Source: DATBJG01 sp963790545 (GTDB lineage: Bacteria > Acidobacteriota > Vicinamibacteria > Vicinamibacterales > JAMQPK01). From it: a stretch of DNA of 64,000 nt. Each line of letters opens with the position of its first letter. Position 1 is the first letter of the stretch. Shown one piece after another: positions 35,586 to 44,611 of the stretch. The notes below the pieces were generated by a model. It was not told where the DNA came from and did not search any database. It was given only the letters and a program-made list of their open reading frames with translations. The DNA is taken from positions 620,001 to 684,000 of the forward strand of contig CAWBPA010000017.1 of NCBI GenBank assembly GCA_963790545.1. Direction: 5' to 3'. A program made the translations under genes and the position numbers.

Positions 35586-36095
35586 ATGCGTCCTGCGATT
35601 CACCTGGGCATGCTCATAGGAATCGTGATCACATTGAGCGCGTGCGCTGCACCGGCCGCTCCGCCTCCAGTCGATACGGGCGCTGATGAAGCCGCGCTCA
35701 AAGCCAACACTGTAGCCTGGCTCGACGCGTACAACGCCGGCGACGTCGAGAAGATTGTCGCCATGTATGCGGAAGACGCAGTGCTGATGCCTCCTCATGC
35801 CGCTGTGGCGACCGGGCATGCCGCGATACGGGCGTTCTTGACGACTGACACGGCCGGCGCGAAGGCTGCAGGCGTCAGGCTCGTTCCGGGCACGGCAACG
35901 GCTGGGATCGCGGGCGACACGGGCTGGGAGTCGGGGTCGTACACCATCGTGGACGCCTCGGGCACGACCGTGGACGGCGGCAGCTATCTGGCGGTGTCGC
36001 GCAAGTCGAACGGCAAGTGGCTCCTCATCCGCGACACGTATAACTCGGACCGGCCGCTACCCGCGCCAGCTCCTGCTGCCGCTGAGAAGAAGTGA
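35586..36095 (+). CDS. DUF4440 lipoprotein
   Basis: A 169-residue protein with a lipobox (ITLSAC) and an NTF2-like fold (NTVAWLDAYNAGDVEKIVAM, YAEDAVLMPPHAAVATGHAA, YLAVSRKSNGKWLLIRDTY). It ends in a Pro/Ala tail. Proteins of this kind are common secreted ketosteroid-isomerase-like proteins of unknown ligand. AAGGAGAGACCG precedes the ATG at 35586. The frame is open upstream but without a ribosome site. Confidence 0.85.
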   Translation: MRPAIHLGMLIGIVITLSACAAPAAPPPVDTGADEAALKANTVAWLDAYNAGDVEKIVAMYAEDAVLMPPHAAVATGHAAIRAFLTTDTAGAKAAGVRLVPGTATAGIAGDTGWESGSYTIVDASGTTVDGGSYLAVSRKSNGKWLLIRDTYNSDRPLPAPAPAAAEKK

Positions 36096-36407
36096 ACGCA
36101 GGGGACGCCACCGCGCTTGTAAACTGCTGAGGGTAGGAACAGATCCCGCCAAAAAATCGTCGGCCTGCTGTAACTGACAGTTCACACAACTATAAGAGCG
36201 AGGGCTCATGAGAAGAATCCTGGCTGCGGCGACTCTCGCGGGTCGATGCGGCTCGGGTCATCGCGTTGGCCGAGGGCTCGAACAATTCAAGACCTCGATG
36301 ACGTCGCCGTTCAGCTCGCCAGCCCAGAATGCAGCGGGTGTCAATAACGCAATGTTCCCGCCCGTTCGGGTGATCCGCTGCCGGGAATACCATGTCACGA
36401 TTGCTCC
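36096..36407. other. 312-bp gap with a weak repeat core
   Basis: GGGGACGCCA at 36101-36110, just after the DUF4440 stop, is the least certain copy of the dispersed repeat; its - strand frame does not close quickly. A + strand frame at 36208-36414 has no motif and is not called. Confidence 0.4.
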
Positions 36408-37283
36408 ATGCTGACCCAACTTTCCGATCAGATTGCCGACGTCGTGAACCGCGCTGCCGCCTCAGTCGTCCAGGTTCAAGGACATCGGCCGCCCGCGAGC
36501 GGCGTCATCTACGACTCGGATCTCGTCCTTACGACCGCACGCGCAGTCGGGCGCGAAGAGCATCCGCGTGTGCAACGGTCTGACGGCCAGACCTTTGCCG
36601 CAGATATCGCCGGTTGGGATCCCGCGACGCGCCTGCTCCTGCTGAGGGCGCCCGACCTCGGCGGCTCACCACTATCGCCAGGCGCGCAGCCGCGTGTCGG
36701 TCACATCGCGATTGCCATCGCACGCTCATGGAGCAATTCGGTGACCGCGACGGTGGGACTCATTTCGGTCATTGGCGGTCCATTGGCGACCGGCCGGCAT
36801 CGACAGATCGATCAGGTGTACCGCACCTCAGCGCCCATGCACGAAGGGTTCGCCGGCGGCGCCGTGCTGGACGGGAACGGCGGCCTTCTGGGCATGGCAA
36901 CCGCCGCTTCGATTCGCGGCCTTGGTGTGGTCATTCCCGCCTCGATCGCTTGGACGACCGCGACCGAACTCCTGAAGAGCGGGACACTGAAACGCGGCTA
37001 CCTTGGGATTTCGACGCAGCCTGTAAACGTCACACTGCAACAGAGGGGTGCAGGCGCTGCCGAGGAAGCGCTGCTGGTTGTTAACGTGAAAGACGGAACA
37101 CCCGCGAGCCAGACGGGATTGCTCGTGGGCGATCTGTTACTATCGCTCGACGGCCATCCGCTGAACACCACCGACGATCTGTTCGATCTCATGGTTGGAG
37201 ACCGTGTTGGCCGTGCCGTGACGTTGCGGCTCCTTCGCGGTGGCGCGCCCCTCGACGTTACCGTGACGATCGCAGAACGTTGA
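36408..37283 (+). CDS. HtrA-like protease fold with PDZ, catalytic triad lost
   Basis: A 291-residue protein with an S1C (HtrA/Deg) chymotrypsin-like domain (1-200) and a PDZ domain (205-290; KRGYLGIS, LVGDLLLSLDGHPLNTTDDL). The catalytic His motif is LTTARAVG (Arg45 where TTAHVV is usual), the Asp motif is DPATRLLLLR (Arg75 for Asp), and the Ser motif is EGFAGGAV (Ala149 for Ser). All three triad positions are changed, so it should not cut peptides. No signal peptide is visible, so it is probably cytoplasmic. The LuxR-type regulator follows after 4 bp, suggesting a paired sensor or scaffold role. Confidence 0.85.
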   Translation: MLTQLSDQIADVVNRAAASVVQVQGHRPPASGVIYDSDLVLTTARAVGREEHPRVQRSDGQTFAADIAGWDPATRLLLLRAPDLGGSPLSPGAQPRVGHIAIAIARSWSNSVTATVGLISVIGGPLATGRHRQIDQVYRTSAPMHEGFAGGAVLDGNGGLLGMATAASIRGLGVVIPASIAWTTATELLKSGTLKRGYLGISTQPVNVTLQQRGAGAAEEALLVVNVKDGTPASQTGLLVGDLLLSLDGHPLNTTDDLFDLMVGDRVGRAVTLRLLRGGAPLDVTVTIAER

Positions 37284-37287
37284 ATGA

Positions 37288-37671
37288 ATGCGACTGATTG
37301 TCATCGGCACGCCGCGCCAGCGGCGCAAACTTCGCGACGAGCTCGACGCGTCTTCTCCTGATGTCGTGGGCGAGTTCGACACCCTGGCTGCGGCGCGCGA
37401 CTCCGGGATCGTAGCCGATGCTGTCCTGCGGCCTGCGGCGGCCAGCCCGACCGGTGATGAATCCGAGCTGGTGGAGTTGCTGACAGCGCGCGAGCTCGAC
37501 GTGCTCGAACTGCTCGCCCAAGGACTGGCCAACAAGGCTATCGCGGACCGTCTCGGCATTTCCGACCAGACGGTGAAATTTCACGTCGCCTCAATTACGA
37601 GCAAGCTCGGGGCGGCCAACCGCACCGACGCAGTGCGCCTCGGTGTGCGTCGCGGGCTCATCGCGCTCTGA
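37288..37671 (+). CDS. LuxR-type regulator with shortened receiver-like N-terminus
   Basis: A 127-residue protein. The C-terminal 60 residues are a GerE/LuxR helix-turn-helix (LTARELDVLELLAQGLANKA, GISDQTVKFHVASITSKLG). The N-terminal 60 residues resemble the start of a receiver domain (RLIVIGTPRQRRKLRDEL) but lack the phosphoacceptor Asp and the rest of the fold. It is co-transcribed with the triad-less HtrA-like gene just upstream. DNA binding may be controlled by that partner rather than by phosphorylation; this is inferred. Confidence 0.85.
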   Translation: MRLIVIGTPRQRRKLRDELDASSPDVVGEFDTLAAARDSGIVADAVLRPAAASPTGDESELVELLTARELDVLELLAQGLANKAIADRLGISDQTVKFHVASITSKLGAANRTDAVRLGVRRGLIAL

Positions 37672-37711
37672 CTCGGCGTCGCCGTTGGCGTCGACGCCCA
37701 GATCTGATCAA

Positions 37712-37781
37712 TCAATCCGCGATGCCGGCTTCGGTGAACGTCTGAGGCGCGCCCACTCGTGCCCTGCCCTTGGGGACGCCC
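37712..37781 (-). repeat. Dispersed repeat copy k (core with one extra C, PQTF-GIAD tail)
   Basis: TTGGGGACGCC at 37770-37780 is followed by an extra C before CAG. On the - strand the frame reads GVPKGRARVGAPQTFTEAGI and ends AD then TGA (complement 37712-37714). The end matches the tail of copies c and i (PATFVxGIAA), and the extra base explains why the frame before the core differs. Confidence 0.6.
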
Positions 37782-37907
37782 AGCTTCGTACCACTTCCCT
37801 ACTCAGGATTTGCCGCGAGACCGATCCGTCCTTAAGGTCGTTGGAGACTGCGATCGATCGGTAACGCTGGCAACTGCTACAATGCACGCGAAAGCTGGGG
37901 GAACCAT

Positions 37908-39137
37908 ATGTCCACGCAATCGCGGATGTTCAGCATCGTGGCCGCAGCCCTGGCCCTCATTGTCGCCTGTGGGCCGGGGGCTCAAAATTCGCCCGCCGCG
38001 AAGCCGCCGCCATATGCGACGGGCTCGCTCGATCAGATGCTTGCGCCGATTGCTCTCTACCCAGACCAGCTGCTCGCCCAGATGCTCATGTGCGCGACCG
38101 AGCCCGCCAAGATCGCCGAGCTCAGCGTGTGGCTCGCGGCCAATCAGACGCTGAAAGGCACGCCGCTTCAGGACGCCGCCGTCAGAGCGGGGTTCGAGCC
38201 GAGCTTCGTGGCCTTGGCCCTCTTCCCTCAGGTGGTCGCGAAGATGGCGGAACAGATCGGCTGGACGACGCTCCTTGGACAATCGTTCACGTCGGACCGG
38301 AACGCAGTCTTTGTCAGCATACAAAAGTTGAGACAGCAGGCCAGGAACGTGGGGACGCTCAAGAGCACGCCACAGCAGCAGGTCGAGACGAAGACCGTCT
38401 CGTCCGGCGAGGAAGTGATCGTGATCGAGCCGACCAATCCTCAGGTCGTCTACGTTCCCCAGTACAACACGGAGGTCGTGTACACGCAGCCTCCCACCAC
38501 AACGGTCATTGTCGAAGAGGACAACGATGCCGACGTCGCCGTAGCAGCCGGTCTCATCGGGTTCACGGCCGGCATCGCGATTGGCGCCTCCATGGACAAC
38601 CACTACTACTACGGCCCGTACGGCTGGTACGGTGGCGCGCACATGTACAACGAGGCGTGGGACGACTACTACGATCACCGGGAAGACGCCCGCGAAGACT
38701 GGATCGATCACCGCGAGGAGCTGTCCGAGGAGCGCACAGACCGCTTCGAAAACCGGTCGGACGAGCGAAGCGATCGCCTCGATTCAACCCAGCAGCAGCG
38801 CACCGACCGGCAGCAGACACGCCAGGAGAACAGACCCGAGGCGCAGGCACAGAGGGCTCAACGGACCAGCGACGCGCAGGCACAAAGGACCGAACGGAGC
38901 GCCCAGGCCCAGACCGCCACAGCGCAGACGCAGAGCGCAAGCCGGACCACGAGTCGGACTGGAAGCGCGCAGACCCGCGGCTACGGTGAAGCCGGCCGAC
39001 CGCAGACAGTTCAGCAACGCGGCGGAAGCTCGGATGCGTTTGGCGGTTACTCGAGCGGGGCCTCGCAACGGTCCGCCAGCGCTCGCGGGCAACAGACCCG
39101 CAGCCGCTCGAGCGGGGGCGGCGGGCGTCGACGATGA
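37908..39137 (+). CDS. DUF3300 lipoprotein with disordered C-terminus
   Basis: A 409-residue protein with a lipobox (LALIVACG) and the DUF3300 domain (about 40-190; LDQMLAPIALYPDQLLAQML, NPQVVYVPQYNTEVVY). A Gly/Ala hydrophobic segment (VAVAAGLIGFTAGIAIGAS) and a Tyr-rich loop follow. The last 150 residues are low complexity, rich in Arg, Gln, Ser, Thr and Asp, and surely disordered. The DUF3300 function is unknown; it is a common envelope protein in Gram-negatives. It stands alone. Confidence 0.88.
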   Translation: MSTQSRMFSIVAAALALIVACGPGAQNSPAAKPPPYATGSLDQMLAPIALYPDQLLAQMLMCATEPAKIAELSVWLAANQTLKGTPLQDAAVRAGFEPSFVALALFPQVVAKMAEQIGWTTLLGQSFTSDRNAVFVSIQKLRQQARNVGTLKSTPQQQVETKTVSSGEEVIVIEPTNPQVVYVPQYNTEVVYTQPPTTTVIVEEDNDADVAVAAGLIGFTAGIAIGASMDNHYYYGPYGWYGGAHMYNEAWDDYYDHREDAREDWIDHREELSEERTDRFENRSDERSDRLDSTQQQRTDRQQTRQENRPEAQAQRAQRTSDAQAQRTERSAQAQTATAQTQSASRTTSRTGSAQTRGYGEAGRPQTVQQRGGSSDAFGGYSSGASQRSASARGQQTRSRSSGGGGRRR

Positions 39138-39229
39138 CTGGCGTCTGGGCGCCTTGACAAAGGTCGCTACGACATCGACCAGCGGAAGATCATCTCAATC
39201 TGTCCTTCGGTCCAGCTCTTCTCGCCATC

Positions 39230-40140
39230 ACGGATAGATCCAGGCGATAGACGAAGTTGTCGTCATCTGCCACTTGGTAGTGCTCCTTGCCCTTCCAGTG
39301 TAGCGCCTCGGGTTTGTACACCTGTGAAGCGATTGCGCGGTCCGGCCGCGAGGAGCAGATCGGCGCGCATTCCGGTTCTGATTCGCCCGCGATCGCTCAT
39401 TCGAAATGCCCGCGTTGGGATGATGAAGACGCCGTGCTTGGCAGCGAACTGTCCGAAGTCTGGCGACACGGTGGTTCCTTCGAAGAGGTGCGCGAGACCG
39501 TCTACGCCAGCCGCAATAGCGCCTCGTGCGTAACGCTCGTTGCCAACTTCTGCCCGTACCTCTCGATGTCGTCGTAAATGATCTTGATGAAGTCGGAGCC
39601 TTCGGCCAATCGTGCGGCCACGAAGGCGTCTGCGTCACCGGGCGCGGTAAGCGTCGGGATCAGACGTGCCAGCGCGCCATCCATCTGCGTCGGGTGGCCG
39701 CCTGGCATCGTCGCGCCCACCCCTGCGCTGAGGACCGCGGCCATGTCCGGGGGATCGGTGGCGTTGAATTCCTTGACCCGGGATTGGAGTGGCGGGTATG
39801 CCCACATGACCACCGCCGTCGTGACGCCGAACGCAAGAGTCTGCTGCAGCGCCTCGGTCGGAGACAAGAAGGGGAGATGGATGTGCGCATCGATGAGGCC
39901 CGGCAGCAGCGTGCGCCCCTCGCCCGCGACTTCCTGAGCCCCTGCCGGTACGGCGACCGTGGAACCGCCGACGGCGGCGATTCTGCCTTGGCTGATGACG
40001 ACCGTCTGTCGCTCGGCAAGGGTCTCGCCGTCGAACACACGGACGTTGCGTATGACGTAGGGGCTGTCTCCAGACTGCGCTGGAAGCAGCGAGGTCGCGG
40101 AAACGAACAGAAGGAGGGCGAGCACGGGTCGTACTGCCAT
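39230..40140 (-). pseudogene. Amidohydrolase (imidazolonepropionase-like), internally deleted
   Basis: It starts at ATG 40138-40140 with a signal peptide (LALLLFVSATSLLPAQ). The amidohydrolase N-terminus is intact (RNVRVFDGETLAERQTVV, metal-binding LPGLIDAHIHL). The frame stops at 39502 after SVTHEA. A second frame then reads AAGVDGLAHLFEGTTV, so the helix and strand that usually link these motifs (roughly 25-30 codons) are missing. After GVFIIPT a further jump leads straight to RIRTGMRADLLL, so the remaining metal ligands are gone. It cannot be active. Confidence 0.8.
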
Positions 40141-40273
40141 GTCCGTTAGACGGAACCGCGCGTTTGTCAGTTGGTAGCCGGAAGGCACGTGTTTAGGGGG
40201 TGGAGTCGTTTCGAGCGTTGTGAGCCATCTGTACCTCATTTCGCGCAAAACAGTGTGAGATAGGAGAGAGGCC

Positions 40274-40777
40274 ATGATCACTTCCAACCGGCGATGGCTT
40301 AGCGGGTTCGTCGTGATGATCGTGTGTCTACCGAGAGCCCTGGGCGCGCAGGCCGTCTGGCACGCTGAGGACGGAGACGAACGTCTGAAGTGGTCTCTGA
40401 CCGGTGCGAGTGGGCCCTCAGTGATGGTCGGACAGGACATCATGGTGGTGGAAGAAGGTCGCAAACCCCTGAGGGTGCGCATTGTCGAGATACGACCAGA
40501 GGGACTCGTCACAATGTACAAGGGGCAGGCCCGGCAGATCCCGACCACGCGCGTGACCCAGATTCAACGGGGAGACAGCCTGAAAAATGGCGCGCTCATC
40601 GGCTTCCTGGTGGGAGCCGGATTCGCGCTCAACCGGCTGGGGTCCTGCGAGATCAACTGCTACGGGGCCTTTGTGCCCGTCCTGGGCGGTATGGGTGCCG
40701 GCATCGGGACTCTTGTTGATGCCATGAAGCGAAGCACCACTTTGTACATCGCGTCTGATCGGGGTGGTACCCCTTGA
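40274..40777 (+). CDS. Secreted hypothetical protein with glycine-zipper segment
   Basis: A 167-residue protein with a signal peptide (ending ...RALGAQA). The middle part (VRIVEIRPEGLVTMYKGQAR, TRVTQIQRGD) resembles the small SH3-like secreted proteins that sense or bind charged ligands. It is followed by a Gly-rich hydrophobic segment (GALIGFLVGAGFAL, LGGMGAGIGTLVDAM) that could insert in a membrane. GGAGAGAGGCC precedes the ATG. It diverges from the amidohydrolase pseudogene. Confidence 0.7.
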   Translation: MITSNRRWLSGFVVMIVCLPRALGAQAVWHAEDGDERLKWSLTGASGPSVMVGQDIMVVEEGRKPLRVRIVEIRPEGLVTMYKGQARQIPTTRVTQIQRGDSLKNGALIGFLVGAGFALNRLGSCEINCYGAFVPVLGGMGAGIGTLVDAMKRSTTLYIASDRGGTP

Positions 40778-40881
40778 CGGTTTTTTCAGACTTTTCTCAG
40801 CGGGCGTTCACGACATTGCGTGTACTACAAGCCTATCCTCCAGGGTAAGACCCGAGCACTGAGTCAACGCGGAGGGGAACA

Positions 40882-41346
40882 TTGCTCGCCTGGATCCGTT
40901 TCTTGGTCGTCCTGTTTGTCGCCGGCCTGCTGGCGACACTGAATGCGTGTAGCAACTCGCCGACCACGCCGTCAGCGCCATTGGACCTGACGGGAACGTG
41001 GTCGGGACAAGTGGGGCAGCCAGGTTCTATGTCGGCGCTCAGACTGACGTGGGTTGCCACGCACACCGGCAACGTCGTGTCGGGCATCGCCACGCTGGTC
41101 AAACCTGCGTTCAACGTTCAGGCGAGGGGGGCCATGACCGGAATCCTCAACGGTAATCGGCTCATTCTGACCTATGCTGTTCCGCCGGATAGTATTCAGG
41201 GGTTTCCCCGTTGCGAGATCGCCGGCATTGGCAACGCGACGGCGACCAACAGCGACATGACGGGAACGCTGGCGCTGATGTTCACCTCGTGCGCCGGAAC
41301 GGGCCTGGAGCCTCCCGGAAGCAACGACCTGAGGCTCACGAAGTAG
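40882..41346 (+). CDS. Small secreted lipoprotein
   Basis: A 154-residue protein starting at TTG with GGAGGGGAACA upstream. A lipobox (LATLNAC) is followed by a compact beta-rich domain (LTGTWSGQVGQPG, GAMTGILNGNRLILTY, SDMTGTLALMFTS). This looks like a small barrel or lipocalin-like fold, but no family was recognised. Confidence 0.7.
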   Translation: MLAWIRFLVVLFVAGLLATLNACSNSPTTPSAPLDLTGTWSGQVGQPGSMSALRLTWVATHTGNVVSGIATLVKPAFNVQARGAMTGILNGNRLILTYAVPPDSIQGFPRCEIAGIGNATATNSDMTGTLALMFTSCAGTGLEPPGSNDLRLTK

Positions 41347-41371
41347 GTCGTTTCCACTGGCTCGGAGGAAC

Positions 41372-42454
41372 CTATCGCTCGAATGCCAGCGGTCGAACGT
41401 GCTCGGTCAGCAGTGCCAGAAATGTTTCTGTCTTCGTGAAGATGGCGGTATGCCCGGCGTCTTCGATTGGGACAAACAACTTCCTTGGTGCCCGAATCGA
41501 TTGAAGGTAGGTTTCTGCGGACTTCGTTGGGGCAACGTTGTCTTGGGATCCGTTAAACACAAAAACGGGAATCGTGAATTCAGGTCCCAGTGAATCAAGG
41601 TCGACTTCATTGACCAGTCGGCGAAAATGATCCTGACTCGATATCAGGCCGCGCATGTAGTCGCGCACCTGCAAAAGCGAAAGCGGGGATTCGAACAGCA
41701 CGTTTCTAGCCGTCTCCCATCCAGAACTCGCTCCTGGCTCGAAGTAGTTCGCCCATTTGGTATGAACTGCCGCATCAGCCGTGGACGTGTACGGTGGGGG
41801 CCCAATGGCCGCCAACTCGGTGAGAGCCTCGCGTTCATTGCGAGCTCGAGCCTCCGAAACGAGCTGGTTGTAGGCAAGTCTGCGGTCACGCCGGTAATTG
41901 GAGAGCTGGCCCGTGCCCACGTAGGCCCAGAATAGGTCGGGCCGGGCCTTGATCATGTGGACGCCAAGGATCGCGCCCCAGGAGAAACCCAAGAGAATGA
42001 CCTTCTGCCGCTGCAACTTCGTTCGCGCGTACTCCGCCACCGCGAGGCCGTCACGCACCATCGTGTCAATCGTTGCATCGGAGCCCACCGGACCAGACCG
42101 CCCAAAAGTGCGCCCAGCGCCGCGCTGATCCCATTGGACCAACGTGAACTGCCGCTCCCAGCCATGGAGTATCGTCCTCGGATTCGCGCTTGTCGTGATT
42201 CCAGGCCCGCCGTGCAACAGCAGCAGAACTGGGTTGTTCCGATCGACGCCACGAATAGAAACCCATTGATTGATTTCGCCAATCGACACGAACCCCTCTT
42301 CGGCTATTCCTCTGCGCGTGTCAATGTGAGTCTGGCCCTCGATGCGATATTGTCGATAGACGCGGAATGCCACGCCTGACAGGACCACTACTGCGATCAT
42401 CAAGCCAATATAGGCAAAGACTCTCTTCAGGACTCTCCAGATCTGGGTGAGCAC
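41372..42454 (-). CDS. Membrane-anchored alpha/beta hydrolase, prolyl aminopeptidase (S33)-like
   Basis: A 360-residue protein. An N-terminal membrane helix (YIGLMIAVVVLSGVAFRVY) anchors an alpha/beta hydrolase with the S33 signature LLLHGGPGI, VQWDQRGAGRT, the nucleophile elbow GFSWGA (Ser), the acid in VFNGSQDNVAP (Asp) and the base in IEDAGHTAIF (His). All catalytic residues are present. Peptidases of this family remove N-terminal proline, but many relatives are esterases or epoxide hydrolases; the catalytic domain would face the periplasm. Confidence 0.88.
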   Translation of the reverse strand: MLTQIWRVLKRVFAYIGLMIAVVVLSGVAFRVYRQYRIEGQTHIDTRRGIAEEGFVSIGEINQWVSIRGVDRNNPVLLLLHGGPGITTSANPRTILHGWERQFTLVQWDQRGAGRTFGRSGPVGSDATIDTMVRDGLAVAEYARTKLQRQKVILLGFSWGAILGVHMIKARPDLFWAYVGTGQLSNYRRDRRLAYNQLVSEARARNEREALTELAAIGPPPYTSTADAAVHTKWANYFEPGASSGWETARNVLFESPLSLLQVRDYMRGLISSQDHFRRLVNEVDLDSLGPEFTIPVFVFNGSQDNVAPTKSAETYLQSIRAPRKLFVPIEDAGHTAIFTKTETFLALLTEHVRPLAFER

Positions 42455-42571
42455 AAACCAAACTACGCACCGGGATCGGGAAAGTTCCGGGACATTCTCG
42501 GGCGACTACCCCTGCTTTGTCGGTCCGATCAGGGTGGACCACGACGCGTCCAAGGCTGGGCGCAGTGCAGC

Positions 42572-44377
42572 CTACGGCGTGCGATCCTCCCAGTCGACCC
42601 ACTCGACGGGCTGGCTGGCGAGATAGGCACGCACGGCTTCCTCGAGTGTTCCGAACAAGGTTCTCTCACCGAAGCGCGCGAAAAGCTCAAAGCGTTTGAG
42701 CTTGTCTGTGACCGGACCCTTCATCTCGGCGAAGCACAACTTAATCCCAGCGGTGTGCAGCGTGTCGTCGAGCTCGCAGACAGCGTCGGCTGCGGTGACG
42801 TCGAGGCTTGTGACTGGCTCTGCCGCGACGACGAGCCAGCGGACAGGCGACGGTGAGCTCGCAACAGCGTCCAGGACGCGCTCGTGGAACAATTCGGCGT
42901 TTGCAAAGAACAGCGGTGCATCCCAACGGAACAGCACCAGGCCAGGGATCAGACGTGCCTCCGGATACCGGGTGATGTCGTGGTAGCCCTTGACGCGGTC
43001 GACGCGGCCGAGCACCGCCCAATGCGGTCGCCAACCGCCCCAGAGGAATTCGATCACGGCAATCACGATCGCGAGCGCAATGCCCGGAATGGCGCCGAGC
43101 GTGGCCACACCGACGAAGCAGGCCATTGAAAGCCAAAACTCCCAGCGCTGGATGCGATAAATGCGGCGCAGGTCGGACACTTCGAACAGGCCGATCGCCG
43201 CCGCGATGACGACGGCCGCCAGGGCCGTGTGCGGCAGATCCTGGAGCAGGTCGGGCGCGAGCATCAGCAACAATGCGATAGCGAGCGCACCCACGACTCC
43301 CGTCAGCTGGGTCCTCGCGCCCGCCGCCTCGGCCACCGGTGTGCGCGAAGAGCTGCTGCTGATTGGAAAGCCCTGGAAGAAGCCTGATGCGAGGTTGGCG
43401 ACACCGAGGCCCACCATCTCCTGATTCGGGTCGACCGGTGCACGCAGACGCGCTGCATAGGTTCGAGAGAGCACACTGGTGTCGGCGAATGAAACGAGGG
43501 CGACCGCGACGCCGCCCATGAGGATCGGCACGAGGTCGACGTCGCTGATTGGAAGTTTTGGCGTCGGCAACCCCTGTGGCAAAGGCCCGAGCACGGAGAT
43601 GCCGGATCGTGTGGCGAGATCGAATACCGCGACCGCAACGGTGGCAGCGCTCACGGCGATCAACATGCCAGGGACGCGCGGCCGGCGCTTCAGGACCAGA
43701 ATCAGAGCAAGGGTGCTGCCGCCGACCGCGAGTGCCACGAGATTCGTGCTTCCCGCAATCACCTTCTCGACGATTCCCCACGCCTGCCGGAGCGGTCCGT
43801 CCGCGGAGACAGAAAAGCCAAAGAGCTTCGGGATCTGGTTCAGCACAATCATCAGCGCGATGCCGTTCATGTAGCCGTAGCGTATCGGCTTCGAGAGCAA
43901 CTCAGTGATGAAGCCGAGTCGAGCCAGGCCCAACGCAATGCACACAACGCCGGAAACGATGGCCATCATTCCGGCCACCGCAATTGCGCGCTGCGGGTCG
44001 CCCGCCGAAAGCGGCGCCACGACAGCGACGATCACGGCCGCGAGCGCCGAGTCCGGGCCGAGAACGATGATGCGGCTGGGACCGAACACGGCGTACGCCA
44101 GCAGCGGCACGATGGTCGCGTAGAGGCCATAGATGCCCGGCACCCCCGATGCCTCGGCGTACGCGATGCCGACCGGCACGAGCATGGTCGTAATCACGAG
44201 GCCGGCGACGATGTCGTGCCGCAGCCAGGAGGGCTCGTAATGACGCAGCGTGTTCAACCCGGGAAGCCAGCGCGTCCATCCGGCTCCAGAGGTGAGTCCT
44301 GCAGGACGCGCGATGCGCCCACGCTCTAGCGTCGTGTCAGGGGAGGGTGACTCGGTCATGAATGCGAGGCGCAACAT
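42572..44377 (-). CDS. SulP/SLC26-family anion transporter with STAS domain
   Basis: About 600 residues. The membrane part has 12-14 helices with SulP motifs (LVPVGIAYAEASGVPGIYGL, VLGPDSALAAVIVAVV, GLGVANLASGFFQGFPISSS). A C-terminal cytosolic STAS domain (about residues 480-590; ARLIPGLVLFRWDAPLFF) closes it. Members carry sulfate, bicarbonate, nitrate or dicarboxylates; the substrate here is open. I placed the start at ATG 44375-44377. The frame extends to 44491 and another ATG lies at 44357-44359; none has a good ribosome site. Confidence 0.9.
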   Translation of the reverse strand: MLRLAFMTESPSPDTTLERGRIARPAGLTSGAGWTRWLPGLNTLRHYEPSWLRHDIVAGLVITTMLVPVGIAYAEASGVPGIYGLYATIVPLLAYAVFGPSRIIVLGPDSALAAVIVAVVAPLSAGDPQRAIAVAGMMAIVSGVVCIALGLARLGFITELLSKPIRYGYMNGIALMIVLNQIPKLFGFSVSADGPLRQAWGIVEKVIAGSTNLVALAVGGSTLALILVLKRRPRVPGMLIAVSAATVAVAVFDLATRSGISVLGPLPQGLPTPKLPISDVDLVPILMGGVAVALVSFADTSVLSRTYAARLRAPVDPNQEMVGLGVANLASGFFQGFPISSSSSRTPVAEAAGARTQLTGVVGALAIALLLMLAPDLLQDLPHTALAAVVIAAAIGLFEVSDLRRIYRIQRWEFWLSMACFVGVATLGAIPGIALAIVIAVIEFLWGGWRPHWAVLGRVDRVKGYHDITRYPEARLIPGLVLFRWDAPLFFANAELFHERVLDAVASSPSPVRWLVVAAEPVTSLDVTAADAVCELDDTLHTAGIKLCFAEMKGPVTDKLKRFELFARFGERTLFGTLEEAVRAYLASQPVEWVDWEDRTP

Positions 44378-44611
44378 GTCACGCGAGCGACGTTTTTCAC
44401 TATTGACCTCCAGCCCTCTTTTGAAACGTGCGGGGATGTCGACGAACAAGGGTTGAGCACGTGCCGTGCCAGCGCGGCCCGATTGACGCACTGGTGATAA
44501 CTCTCACAGCTTCCGCGTGTTACTGCAGTGCGTTGCGGTGCAGAGCGGCGATTATCGATCTCAACGGTTCACGAGGTGATTGGAGTGGCTCCGAAATACC
44601 GGAGGTTGGGG

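Noticed and set aside
4889..37781. Integron cassette array, with the TTGGGGACGCC cores as attC sites
   Set aside because: The cores carry GTTRGGG, not GTTRRRY, have no paired R'' box or stem, and the genes between them lie on both strands and include proteins of over 800 residues.
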